A DNA stretch of 64,000 bases from Centrapalus pauciflorus (lineage: Eukaryota; Streptophyta; Magnoliopsida; Asterales; Asteraceae): positions 310,001-374,000 of the forward strand of contig JAANYP010001785.1 in the NCBI GenBank assembly GCA_020465985.1, written 5' to 3'. Of this stretch, positions 11,464-24,400 are shown in pieces (the first letter of the stretch is position 1; each line of letters starts with the position of its first letter). A program made the position numbers and the translations under genes. The notes under the pieces were generated by a model that ran no database searches, was not told where the DNA came from, and saw only the letters and a list, made by a program, of their open reading frames with translations.

Positions 11464-12709
11464 AAAGTACAGATAAACTCATCTGGGTTTGGGTTTAATT
11501 AGAGAAAATAAAATGGAACCAGTCGGACATTCTATAATTCAGACATATTAAGGATATTTTGGCAATCTCAAATATTGGAGATAAAAAGTATAAACTTCAA
11601 TATAATTTCAACGGGTTAACGCAATAAATTGAGAAACTTAGCGAGACTCATTATAAAACAAGAGATTTATGGTATTATTAAAGTGATTAATTGGGACCAA
11701 CAGACAGTTCAGAAAGAGGATTTATTTGAAGTTTCGGGTGTTGGTTCCGAATGTTGTAATACTTATGATTGTACAAATTGAAGCCAATTTGTTAAAGAAC
11801 ATGTAATAATGATATGTTTATCATATGGAAATGTAACAGGTCCCTTGTGGTGTTGTTTAACCCACAGTGGGGTACTTGGGGAGTCCGGTTGAAAGCCCGA
11901 AGAGAAATAAAATTGCTTAAAGTTTAATAACGCACCCACTGTGAGTACAGTAGATTTCGCATGTTTATATTTGTTTTATGTTAAGCTTTGCCTGTTGTTT
12001 CATGATTTGTTTGGAACTCTACTAACTTGCGTAGATTTAGATGCACATTCTTACTTGTTGCATGTCCGTTCGATTGTTGTGCATCTAGTGATGGACCGGT
12101 GGGTCACATCAATTACTCTGATGTTACTGCGCTATATGACGCTGGAGCTGATCCCTCCAGGTCCGGTTGGCAGTATGTCATCCCCGATCGTACGTTGTTT
12201 CAGATGGTATGTTTAATGCCGAACTTTGGGCTCGAAGGGGCTGCGGCTCTGGTCCGTACTTTGTGTACGAAGAGGGTATCCGATGTTGGTCATCTGTGTT
12301 ACCCTTGGGCTTCATAAAAATTTATAAAATGTGTAATCTGTGTATTCACTAAGCATTCGCTTATCCTTTAGTTGTTGATGTTTTTATAGGAAAAGGAAAG
12401 TCTGCAGCCGGACCGTCTAGCTAGGTCATTTGATCAAGTGATTGAAGGTTATCTACTAATCAGAGTGGTAATTGAATGATGGGATTGTTTTTATATTATG
12501 TATTTGGGATGATTGTAATGTTACAGAGTATGTAGATTTAGAATTGGAACCGTGTAGCACCGTAGGGTGTTTGAATCAGTTGTAATATTTGTTTATGTAT
12601 TTTATTGCTTCCGCATTTAAATTAAGCTTTCAGATCATTATGTTATTGCATGTTTATGATTAATCCTGGGAGTATTGTAAATGGTGGTTGTTGTGGCAAG
12701 GGTGTCACA
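10273..12709 (+). mobile_element. Gypsy-type solo LTR, 2.4 kb, TSD AATAC
   Basis: It starts TGTAACATCC, ends GGTGTCACA and is flanked by AATAC at 10268-10272 and 12710-12714. It is the same family as 5535-8138 and carries its own TACCGAAAC array (10955-11400), a G run near 11224, an (AT)n tract at 11409-11459 and the shared phrase ATGGAACCAGT. No retroelement protein is encoded. It lies in the penultimate intron of the minus-strand accessory transposase gene, so it landed after that gene was in place. Confidence 0.87.
10955..11400. repeat. TACCGAAAC array in the second Gypsy solo LTR
   Basis: About twenty irregularly spaced copies of (T)ACCGAAAC/GTTTCGGTA variants, equivalent in position to the array at 6335-6810 but differing in spacing and order. 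The homopolymer is G here and C in the other LTR, so array and homopolymer have been reshuffled since the copies separated. Confidence 0.8.
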
Positions 12710-12720
12710 AATACATATAT

Positions 12721-13165
12721 TGTTGGGAAAATATCATTTAGTATAAATGTCAAACAACTAGATGAGTTTTTCATGCTGTTAGCATACTTCTGGGGTGGTT
12801 ACAATTTTGTGGCTGTTAGTACAAGAAACTCAAGCTGCTAGAGTCAAATGATCAAGTTGCTTATTGATAATAACAGAAGGTGCTACATTCAAGCAAGACA
12901 TAAAGATCAGAAGATTTTAAGATATCTCTTGAAGATAAATTGTAGTTTTACAAGGAATCAAATAGAATAGAAAAAATAGAGTAGACAGAAGTTCTCAATG
13001 TACACACGTAATATTTTGCTATTCTGTTTTAAGTTTTCCTAAGCCTCTAAGGTTGTAAAAGCCTAAAAACAGTCTGTGTTCTTTGTCTAATCAAAAGGAT
13101 TAGAGGTTCTTGTGAAAGTTGTAATCATTCTGAGTTTCAATATAAAGTTCTGAGTTTGAAAGTCA
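12721..13165 (+). mobile_element. Copia-type solo LTR, 445 bp, TSD TATAT/TATAC
   Basis: It begins TGTTGGGAAAATATC and ends AAAGTCA. The flanks are TATAT (12716-12720) and TATAC (13166-13170), a five-base duplication with one change. No internal region follows. It lies just beyond the 5' splice site of the minus-strand exon ending at 13172: the duplicated bases read GTATA on that strand, so the donor dinucleotide itself was copied. Its opening resembles the LTR that starts at 63940. Confidence 0.75.
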
Positions 13166-15458
13166 TATACCTGCGGTTGTTTTGGCACTGTTGGAGAGTG
13201 CTGTCTCTTTTGCCTCGGTTTAGTATTCTTCATGACTTGTGAATCAGGCGGCGTCCTGTTTGACTCGCCAACAGATCTACCAATCGATTTCTATATCTAA
13301 AACTCGGTAAATTAATAAGTCATGTATATATGTAAAACTATTAAATCACAGTGAACTCGAAAATATTATTAAACTGATCAATTTAATTCAAATATTTGAA
13401 TACTTTCATTTGTTTGTACAGCTGGCTTTTCCTTCGCAAAATGACCCTCATCCTAATGACTATTGGCAGCGTTAGGATTAACGTCCAATGGTGGAGACAC
13501 CACTGGAGACACCTGCAGTAAAAATTAAGAAATGCATTTGTTAGTAATATGAATGTATAAAATGTTAATTAGCATAATTAATACAATAAATGCCTTCCTC
13601 AGATTCTTGTGCATGAGTTGACAATGAATTTAGCTTCTTCCCTTGTGCATCCAACCGAGTCATAAGTTGGTTAACCATTGCCTGTGTATCTTCCACTTGT
13701 GTTGTCAACGACTTTATCCTAAGGTCTTTGTCTTCACGTTCGCGTCTCTGATCAGCTTCACGTTCGCGTCTCTCAACAGCAAGTTCTACTTGAAGTAGTT
13801 TGACTCTCTCATCATTAGATGCTTTTCTTCGAGGAATATTAAAATATTTTCTGATTGTCACTCCGCTTCCCACTCCTCTTGCATATCCCGACTTTTCGGC
13901 ACCAAATACCTCTGTCAAGGCATCAGTCCCCTCATCAACCATTAAGGTTCCGACTTTGATATTGTCCTCGGTGTCTCTCTGCATTAAAGATTCCAATAAG
14001 CAGTAAGTAATTTATTTCATGAAAATAAACATGAGTATGTAATTAAACTATGTATTAGCATATATCTGTCAAGCATATATATGTCAAAATGCTTACTACT
14101 TCATCGGCCTTTGCTTTAGTCCTTTCATCTCGAAATACCCCTTCTTTGTTTTGCATTCCTTTGAACCACAATATACCACGTGGGAGTTCTTCATCTGTTT
14201 CAATTACTTTTTCTTCAATATTATAATCATCAAATACACATGTAAAGTTAAACCAATTAGTATATATATACAGTACTTAGAAAATAGAAAACAGAAACAA
14301 AATATTGTTCTATAAATGTAGTTACCAGTTTCTTTTTCACATATTCGTATCCACCTCGTCCCATAATATGCGGATAAACAGACATGGAGCGCGCCTCTTT
14401 AGATGCATCTGATTTTTTCTTAATTTCAGAACAAAATAAAACTTAATTAACGTTTGCAAACACAATATATAATATGAAAGATATATGTATGGACTTAATT
14501 ATAATATAACCAAAACCTGGTAAGCTTCTGTGCTCGTAAACTGTACGAAATCAACCCATTCGTTGGGCTTGACAATTGCACTATACTTGAGTGGGACTTG
14601 ATTTAGCTTTGAAGGTGTATCTTTGTTGGGCAGTATGTATTTTTCCCTCAATTTCCTTCTGAAGTTCCTTAGATGTGCACCAAGACGATTCGTTACTAAC
14701 TTTCCGTATGTCTCATCAACATCAAAATATCGCTGCAAATAACAAATTAAATACATAAATATGATTAACAGCAATCTTGTTTAATTTTTAAACATTAAGA
14801 AATTAAACATAATTGGTTAAAACTAACCTTGATTTCATCTCATAGCTTAGCTCTTGCTTCTAAATCGACCTTCTTCCATGACAGAATCTTCAACCCTATG
14901 TGCTCACGAACCATGTCTCCTTAAAAACTTGCAAACAATGTTCTGTGATCCCCTGTTAGCCTATCCATTGTATCAAACGTTACCTTGAACTTTAATGCAT
15001 CGGGTCTGCTGTACCGATTGCAAAACTTAAATAACCTTGTTATTCCCCTCAGCAGAATTATTTTGATTGGACTTGCATTGATTGTAATATGATCCATCTC
15101 ATGTTGTTCATCATAATCATCGTACTCCTCTGATTCATATCCATCATGATCATCTGCCTCGTCATTATTTTGAATAAGAAGTTGATTGTTCATGGTTTCA
15201 GTATCCATGATCCTTTAGTTCTTTTGAAGAGAGTTGAAAAAGATTAAAAATGATGAAGATTCGGCAGAAAAGTGTAAAAGCATATTAATGATTGTGTTTG
15301 TAGGCATTAACTGTAATTATCAAAGTTTAAGGAATGTAAACCGTCAAGTCTAATTTAAAATTTTCGCATAAATTTTGGCTCCATGTTTATAATATTTCGC
15401 TCCAAAATTAATATTAAAAATATCAGAAATGTTTTATGAAAAAAATACAAAAATGCAA

Positions 15459-15520
15459 GAGTTAGCTTAGTGGTAAAGGTGGTGGATGGTGTTGGTCACG
15501 TGTTCGAGCCGAACATGTAA
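15459..15520 (+). other. tRNA-like segment (pol III box A/B), possible SINE remnant
   Basis: TAGCTTAGTGG at 15463-15473 matches a tRNA A box, and GTTCGAGCC at 15502-15510 resembles a B box at tRNA-like spacing. The T arm folds only as TGTTCG/CGAACA and the acceptor ends do not pair well, so it is not a functional tRNA gene. A tRNA-derived SINE or tRNA pseudogene fits best. The rest of 15209-15807 is AT-rich with nothing else I can name. Confidence 0.35.
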
Positions 15521-15807
15521 CTTCTTTGGCTTTTTTAATTTTGTAAGTGATAATGATATAAATTATATCTTATATTTCGAATGGCTAGAATATCATTAAT
15601 AACCAAACTTATATAAGCTAAATAACTTATACATGCAATTTGGGTATTGTTTACGTACCATTTTTGCAATTTACTCTAATTTGAATTCAAACCAACAAAA
15701 ATGATCAACCAACATTTGTACATAAACCTAAACATATATTGTATTATAAATTAAAACCTGCTTGTAGTAATTACAAGTATTAGCATTGTACTCAGTACAG
15801 AATTGTA

Positions 15808-16841
15808 TCAAAACCATTCATTGACATCCCAGGGTTGTATAAAATGGCGGTAACAAGAATTCCAAATACAAACATTACAACTAAAAATGTATTCATTGCA
15901 AAAAAGAAACCCTGTAAGTAATGCATCATCTTGCCAATTGTGTTGTTGACAAGAAAGTCTGATCCTGTTGAAATGCCTTGGTACAAGCCTTGGGCGATCG
16001 TGCATGAACAACTGTTTGATTTTGGCTGTCGTTTCTGACACCGTCTGCCGACGCCCCGCTGATGTTCTGAAAGCAGCATTCAACAGGCTCCTTGCCTCTT
16101 CTACGCTTTGTCCACCTTGTGCCATTAGCAGCATTCCAAGGACAAACTTAGCATTTAGCGCTCCCAAACAAGCTGCCCGTTGGAGCCTCTCCATTCCTTC
16201 AGGCTCATTACCCGCATAAAAAATATTTAGCTGTTGATCAAGACAATACAAAAACATAAATATGTATTTCATGTTTAGGCAAATAAAAAAATAATAGAAA
16301 GCATGGCAAATAAAGTGTACCAATCTATCATTAAACAGCAAGCTTATGTTTCCCTTCTACCTCAAAAGGGATAACAGTTCAGTTTTTGGCCCCCTAAACC
16401 CTAATCGAAGGATGGAATCAACTTCCATCATCTCATAAACCACATCAGACTCTGCTTCTCGTTTGAAGGTTTTGCAACTGTAATGAATGCAGACATAAAG
16501 GCTTAATAAAACGTACTCTTAAATAGGCAAATACACTATTATCAACTGTAATTTCTTAATAAAACGTAATCTTAAATAGGCAATTACATTATTATCAACT
16601 GTAATTTCTTAATACGTCATGTTCATTCAGAAAATCTAAAATCTAAGCCCTAATAAATGGGCTACGGTTCATTAACCTTAATCTATCTCTTAAATAGACA
16701 AATACATCATTATTTTAGTTGAATCGATAGTATATGATAGGGTTAGGAAACTTACATTCTCTTGCTTTTAAAAAGTTCAAAGGCACTTGATGCCCCAAAA
16801 AACCCCAGTATCCTCGCTATTACTTCGTCTGGAAGCTCCAT
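15808..16841 (-). pseudogene. F-box protein pseudogene with Sel1-like C-terminal half (At2g35280-type)
   Basis: Three minus-strand exons have good splice sites: 16841-16756, 16477-16321 and 16230-15808, 666 bp in total. Exon 1 encodes an F-box start (MELPDEVIARILGFFGASS) ending in a GTAAGT donor. Exon 3 encodes GNEPEGMERLQRAACLGALN and MLLMAQGG, like the repeat-bearing C-terminal half of small plant F-box proteins that act as SCF ubiquitin-ligase adaptors. One in-frame TAG (plus-strand 16357-16359) breaks exon 2; otherwise the reading frame is kept across the splices. The 3' end may be frameshifted, because another frame contains a hydrophobic stretch. Its place between two CACTA-type genes suggests capture by the element. 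Confidence 0.55.
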
Positions 16842-17119
16842 AATCGTTAATCTGATTTGCGTAGTTGCTTGGCGAGAGTTTGAAATGATTATTTGCAGAA
16901 GATCGTATCTTATGTGATTATATGCTGATGTTCTATTCTGACGTTGTGGAAGATAAATGGCAGGAATAGGAAAAGGGCATTGGATGTAAGCGCGTGGTCA
17001 TTGCAAGCCGCCATTTTCATATTTCTACTGAAATGACGTAAATGCCCCTAAAAATAAAATACATCCTATTGTATTAGTAAGGGTATTTTTGTCAATAACA
17101 ATAGTTGTTTTTCGAAATG

Positions 17120-17880
<761 letters not shown>

Positions 17881-17997
17881 CGCGGGAGAAACTATTCTCG
17901 TTCAATTCAAACTACCAGAATCACAGTTTCAAATCCAGAACCATAAATTGCACTTCCACTTTCACTCGAAACCTTAATTATTGAATTCACGATTGCA

Positions 17998-20843
17998 TTG
18001 ATGGCAGAATTAAAGATTGTCAAGGAGCATAACTGTCTGCCCTACATTTTGAAGCATGCTGAGTTGGACGATTTCCACGAGATGATGGACTTCTTGAGAT
18101 GTACAAACATCTATTTTGCTTTGATGCTGAATCCTACAATTTACATTCCTCAACTGAAGGAATTCTGGAGTCATGCTCGAACTCGATTTGTTGATGGAAT
18201 CACTTCCATTGACTCTACTGTTGATGGCCAACCGATCACCATCACTGAGGACTCCATTCGTGGGCACTTACAACTGCAAGATGCCGAAGGTATTAATGAT
18301 TTCATCTCTACTACCATATTTGAAGGACTTGCACGTTTGGGGTATGAGGGCACATTGGACAAACTTACTTTCTATAAACAACTTTTTTGGTTCCCAATGG
18401 AAATATCTCATCCATATCCTTCAACAATGCCTAAGCCCTAAACGAACAGGTTGGTGGGAATTTTTTTCAAACATTGCTACTGCTTTGAATTGCTTATCCA
18501 CTGCCCAATAGTTCAATTTTTCTGGCATGATTTTTCAAGGGATGTTAAGTAATCTGAATCCCAAACATGCGAAATTTTTTATGTATCCTAGTTTTTGGCT
18601 CACATTTTTGCAAATCATTTTAAAAGTTTGCAAACACACACGAGGATACATGTTTCCCATTGTCACACATGGCAATCTGTCAAAAGATTTTTGAAACACA
18701 ATGAAAAATTTTCAGGCACTAACACCCCATTGACTCAAGCAATGAGGGCTGTTATTACAGGAAACAGGGGAGAAGTTCCTGAGCATGAACAGCCTCACCT
18801 TAATGCTCAACCAACAGGAACCCAAACCACTCCCCATGATACAAATAAATCACCCTCTGCTCCTTCTGATCAAGCTACTCCATCACCCACTACACTTAAA
18901 ATGTTTACAAGGAAAAAGAAAACAAGTGGTGATGCTCCTTCCATCCCACCTCTCACCCAAATGCCTAAAAGCCCTGCACAGGAGCATCCTCCTATGCAGA
19001 ATATCAAAGGGAAACAAATGAGGACACTCCAACCTCAACAAGGAGGTGATCAACCCACCAGAGGTTGATCATATGGTATCTGTGGCTATCACTACTGATA
19101 ATCCTACAAGAGGGGTTCAGGACAGTGACAACATCCTTAAGGACAGAGGATGTTCATACATCTTCTGGAAGTCCCCAGAACAAAGAACAGAGGGGCCCAG
19201 ACTTTTCTCCTAGGAGAACACGTTCTGGTAATACTACCATTGATATTCCAAAAGTACCAACAACACTGGAGGACATTGAGGCTAGTTTGCAACTACAGGC
19301 ATTGACGAATCCTACTCTTGTACCTATTATTGCTGCCTTTGATCACTACAAGCCTATCATTGAAGCTCAAGGCAAACAGATTGTAAGCATGCAGCAAGTC
19401 ATAGTTGCACAACAATAGTAAATTGTCATGATAAAGCAAGCCTTGAGAGTTGCTGGTGAGAGCCTACTCAAACATGATGTCACACTTGCAGCATTGGTAG
19501 CAAAAGTCTTTCCTCCCTCTGAACGACCTGATGCATCCAAAATGGGGGAGAATCAAACACCACCAGCAGCTCCGCAACCAACAGCTTCACAAAATCAGCC
19601 AACAGCTGCTGGTTCCTCAAGCTGTTACCAGTGAAACTCCAGCTGCTGAGCCAAAAGTTACTCAGAATTCAAGACCTAAGCATGGCACAATGTTTATACA
19701 AGAAGGAAGGGTCTCTGAAGCTCAATCCTCTCATCCAAAGGTTTCTAGTAAAGGAAATGGGTTTTGGTGGAAAGCCTAAGAAGAAGAAAGATCCAAGTAA
19801 AATGCAAGTGAGAGATGATGCTGAACTTGCAAGAAAATTGCATGCAGAAGAGGAAAGGTTACTAGAAAAGAAAAGAGTAATGACAGTGAATCCAGCACAA
19901 GGAGTGCTCATGAACTTGGAAGAAGATGATTCTAGTGATGATGTTGCATTAAGTGATCTTCTTGAACAAATGAAGAGTGAAGCTCAACCTGCTAAGAAAG
20001 AGAGCACAAAGAAAAGAAAAAGGTCTTCTCAATCTTCAAAGGCTGAGCACAAAAGATTCTTGTTGGCATTCAAACTCTAGAATGCCCAAGAAGGTTGTTT
20101 CAAATTTGACCACAGAGGAACTACAGAAGAGGTATGGTGCAGAGGTCAAGAAATATGAAGTTGTGAGAAAGGATCAGAATAATGTTGAAATTGATCCAAT
20201 GGTGATTGAGAGGACTAATGAGGGTCCTGCTGAACAAGGAGAAGAAATCACTAACGCAAAATTTGACAAAGTGATGAAAGTTGTCAAGGAAGTGAGTTAT
20301 AAGTCATTAATGGATATGGAAAAGACTCTGATAGAGATTTCGAAAAAGATGCTTAAAAAGCCAAAACTAATCTTTTGGAAATCCCAACCTGCTGATGCAC
20401 AGATGATAATATATCATTTTGTGGTAAAAAGAGAAACAGGTGTTGATGAAGTTTATACGAGTGTACTTCAAATATTTTCAAAGATGACAAGAGAAGATTT
20501 GACTGACATGTACAGAATTGGCAAGTCAAACTACTCAAACTCTCAATTGTACAGTGTTATAGAGTTGATGAAGGCCCTTGCATGTGTTTTGGAACCAGAT
20601 GTTTTGAAGCAAGGGCTGAATGCTGAACAAAATATCAAAATCTTACAGGTTGATGTGTATGAGAATTCCATGACATAGAGACTCAAGCTGGACGATAGAA
20701 CAACTCAGTATTTTGCTTTGGAATTTTTGAATCACTCAAAGGAGAAACTGCAAAGGATGAGAGATGCAAAGGTTAAAGGAGCTGATCTTGATCTGGCAAA
20801 GAAACTTGCTGATGACATTGAAAGAAAGCTTGCAAGATTATAG
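17998..20843 (+). pseudogene. Broken accessory ORF of the copia third-ORF type, embedded in the CACTA-like region
   Basis: Translation starts at ATG 17998 or 18001 and encodes a globular N-terminal domain: IYFALMLNPTIYIPQLKEFW, then TVDGQPITITEDSIR and LARLGYEGTLDKLTFYKQLF. This parallels the N-terminal domain at 52147-53085 (HPIYYALSTA, IYLQQFW, LGYDGPLSK). A slip at the T run near 18386 moves the frame, a TAG follows at 18508, and at least four more shifts occur up to the final TAG at 20841. The middle is rich in proline, threonine and glutamine. Basic KKRKRSS and acidic EEDDSSDD stretches precede a helical C-terminus. No PPT or LTR follows; instead the downstream 100 bp duplicates that behind the TNP2 gene. 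Capture by a CACTA element is inferred. Confidence 0.6.
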
Positions 20844-20918
20844 TTTTGAAGATCAGAAGACTAGCTATATTAATTGTAATTTATTAGTCTTGTAAGTTAC
20901 CTTTTATTTAATTAATTT

Positions 20919-21185
20919 ATGGAATGACTATCTGTACGTATCTTAATTTCTATGTGACTTTGACATTTTATTTTTATAGTGCAGTAAATTGTTGTAGTGG
21001 AATATGATTTAGTCACACAAAATGGCAATCAATGTGACTAATATGTATTAGATTTTGACATTCTAACACACACCACACTTTAGACACACATACTAACTAA
21101 ACTTAGGTTATAAAACACTAAAACTTAGGTTAAAATTAATCAAGTAATTTTATAAACTTAGGTTATAAAACACTTAATAGACTGA
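20919..21185. repeat. Partial duplicate of the CACTA-like subterminal region
   Basis: 20919-21020 is a near copy of 24938-25044, sharing ATTTATGGAATGA, CTGTACGTAT and TAGTGCAGTAAAT. Then come GATTTAGTCACACAAA words and an inverted AACCTAAGTTT segment (21105-21165). The right-hand array thus has a partial second copy between the accessory ORF and TNP2. Confidence 0.75.
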
Positions 21186-21249
21186 GACAACTCAACCACT
21201 AACTTATGTGACCATATAGTATATGAATTATTTATATCCTAAAAAAACT

Positions 21250-21335
21250 GCCACATTCAGGATTCAAACGTGAGTTCACTTTTAGCGACAGTAATGTTTT
21301 AGACAACTCAACCACTAATTAAGAGGTTCTTTTAC
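21250..21335 (-). other. tRNA-like segment, minus strand
   Basis: On the minus strand GTTAGTGGTTGAGTTGTC and, about 40 bases on, GTTTGAATCC resemble box A and box B of a tRNA gene. Part of the box A side recurs at 21185-21200. The D and T arms are not convincing, so a SINE or tRNA-pseudogene remnant is the most I would claim. Confidence 0.3.
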
Positions 21336-21446
21336 TAAACTTAAATTAGGCGGTTCTTACACTAAAGCCTAATTATTTATAAAAAAAAATGTCGTACAAC
21401 ACTAATCAAATCTTCAACCACTCAACAAGAAGTCAACTAAACCCAA

Positions 21447-24400
21447 ATGGACAAGTCTTGGATTGGATTACAAAGGCTGAGCAAAGGTTATAGAGATGGC
21501 GTAACAACATTTATTAATTATGCAATAGACAAATTGAAGAAGATGAATAACATCGACCCAGAAGGTAATAAAAACAACTTTAAATGTCATGTCCATGTAC
21601 CAATTGTTTAAACCATTTAATGCGTAATGTGGAGGAAGTGGAATTCCATTTATTCTGTAATGGCATTGATCAAAACTACACAAGTGGACTAAACATGGAG
21701 AAAATGATGAGCCATTCTTAACTGCCGAACATTACAGTGGTACAACAGATTATGTTGACACAGAGATGGTTTTTGATTCAGAAATTCCAACTGATGGCCC
21801 ATAAACAATGGAAATGGTTAATGTTGCAAAAGATAATTTTGATGATGAGGATCTGGTTGACCATGTCAAGTTTCTAGAACTACTACAGGACGCAGAGAAG
21901 CCACTTTACAAAGGATGTCCTGACTTCACAAAGTTATCAGCAATTGTTGAACTGCTCAACTTGAAGAGTAAGCATGGCTGTTCTGATAAGTTCTTTACTG
22001 AGTTTCTAGTTTTGTTGAAAAAGATGCTACCGGATGGTAACAAACCGCCGAAAAAACTTATGAGGCAAAAAAATTCTGATATTGATGGGGTCAGGATACA
22101 AAAAGATTGATGTATGTACAAACAATTGCCTTCTTTACTGGAAGGAGGATGATGAATCGACTGTGTGTCGAACTTGAGGGACATCAAGATGGAAGGTGGA
22201 TAAGAAGACGAATAAAGTGTACGCGAAAATTCCAGCGAAAAGCATGTGGTATTTTTCAATAATAACAGGAATGCAACGTCTCTTTAGGATACATAGTATT
22301 TTAGAAGATTTAACATGGCACGCAACAAGGAGGAAAACAGATGGTGTGTTACGTCACCCCGCAGATTCACAGGCATGGCGCACCATAGATACACAATTCC
22401 CGGTAATTGCTAAGGATCCAAGAAATCTAAGGCTAGGAATATCGGTTGATGGGGTTGACGTGAACAGAGGAAATAGGCATCACAGTGTATGGTCATTTTA
22501 ATTGTCATTTATAATTTTCCTCCATGGTTGTGTATGTAAAGAAAGTTTATAATGTTTTTTGTGTTGATACTTGGATACCCGGGAAATGATATCGATTTAT
22601 TTTTAGATCCGTTGGTTGATGATCTGCAACCCTTATTCGAGATAGGGGTCGATACGTATGATGTTGCCACAAACAAAATGTTTAATCTACGTGCGGTTGT
22701 GTTATGGACAATAAATGATTACCCTGCACTTGGTACTTTATGTGGCTGCCCAACCAGTGGATACGAAGGTTGTGTAGTATGTGGGAAAGAAACTGATTGT
22801 GTTAGACTTCCTGCATCATCCAAGCAGAGTTATGTTGGTCACAGAAGATTTCTACCAAAGGGACACCCATTCAAAAAAAAAAACGAAGGCATTTAATGGA
22901 AAACAAGATTTCCGCCCGTGTCCAAAACAATGACTGGAAAAGACATTTACAACGAGGTCAAAGACATTGAAAATAAGTGGGGAAGGGTAAAATGACCAAA
23001 CCAGAAGCACACAAGGAAAAGAGGAAGAGAAGATGGTAATTCAAGCCAAATAAATGAACAAGATGGTGCGTACTGGAAGAAATTCAACATTTGGTAACGA
23101 AAGCTTAAGTAGGAGGCATAATGAAGTTCAACATTGCATTGATTTCATGCATATTGAAAAGAATGTTGGTAAGAGTATAGTCGGAACTTTACTAAATGTT
23201 CCAGGAAAGACGAAAGATGGAGAGAATGCTCGATTGGATCTGACAGAATTAAGGATAAATAAACCAGAGTTGTTTGCTAGGAAAGACTAAGACAAATTAG
23301 TACTACCTGCAGCATGTTATACATTAACGAATGTAGAAAAAGACATCTTTTGTGAAACGTTACACAACATCAGGGTACCGCAAGACTATTGTTCAAATTT
23401 CTCGTCTTTAGTCAGCCTAAAAGATAGGAAGCTCAGGGTTTAAATCTCGTGACTATCACATGCTTATGCAAGAGTTTTTGCCCATTGTAATACGGTCAAT
23501 CATGCACGAACCCACACGATATGCTATCATCAGGTTTTGCTTTTTCTTTAAATCGATATGCAGCAAAGAAATCGTGTTAGATGAACTAGATAAGATGCAA
23601 GAAGAACTTTTTGTCACACTCTGCCTACTCGAAAAGTTCTTTCCTTCCTTATTTTTTGATATTATGGTCCATTTGACTGTGCACTTAACTAGGGAGGTAA
23701 AATTATGTGGTCCGATATGCTTTCGTTGGATGTATCCCTTCGAACGCTGTATGAAGGTTATTAAAGGACATGTGCGAAACAGAAATAAACCAGAGGGATG
23801 CATTGCTGAGGAGCTATTGCAGAAGAAACAATAGAGTTTTTCGGCGAATATAAAAAGTCCATGAATACTATTGGTATCCCAGGTGATACATATGAAAGTG
23901 ATTAAATAAATGAAGACGGAAAGCCACTGTTGGCCGGCAAGTCAAGTGAAGTTTCTGCAAAACTACTTGGGATAGCACATTTGTACGTGATACACAATAC
24001 AGATGACTATGAACCGTATATCGAGTAAGTATTACTGACACATGTCTATTTCGTTAATTACTTAAAATCTTGCATCAAACATATTAATTGACCACAAATT
24101 AAAACCTTGTTTCAGGCGACACAAACAGGTTTTGGAAACACAAAACCTTGGTAAGCGAAAAGCATTCCTTGAGGATGAGCACAATAAAAGTTTTGTTACC
24201 TGGTTAAAATTAAGAGGTAACTAATTATTTTTTGTAATTGTTTGTAGCTGTTCCTTCAATTTAAAGATCATATATGTAATTGTAATGATATAATATTCAG
24301 GTTGAGAGAGAATTAGCGATCTCCAAAGAAAGTGTTTCAGAAACCGTAAGGTGGACCACACGCCACCATACTGAAACACACTGCATATAACATCAACGGG

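Larger units (their letters stand above)
9618..15208 (-). pseudogene. CACTA/En-Spm accessory transposase gene (Transposase_24-like), 9 exons, disrupted
   Basis: Exons read on the minus strand: 15208-14828, 14732-14517, 14418-14326, about 14218-14098, about 13979-13592, 13516-about 13402, about 13290-13172, 10159-9903 and 9788-9618, mostly with GT-AG borders. Exon 1 has an acidic N-terminus (DEADDHDGYESEEYDDYDE). Exons 2-5 carry the family's features: GAHLRNFRRKLREKY, W-x-D-F-V near TSTEAYQ, GRGGYEYVKKK, ARGVGSGVT and an arginine/glutamate coiled coil (VERREREADQRRERED). The last exons are basic (KRKRNK). Such proteins accompany the TNP2 transposase and are thought to bind subterminal repeats. 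Damage: TAA at 14921, a TGA near 14842, TAG at 13453-13455, a non-GT border after exon 5 and a one-base slip near 10090. Two solo LTRs occupy the intron before exon 8. Family assignment is by motif only. Confidence 0.65.

Noticed and set aside
12027..12352. Overlapping ORFs in the second Gypsy solo LTR
   Set aside because: Not conserved in frame in the sister LTR and without retroelement motifs.
15792..16079. 95-codon minus ORF with a hydrophobic segment
   Set aside because: It overlaps the F-box exon 3 in another frame. It might be the true 3' frame after an indel, but on its own it is not a gene.
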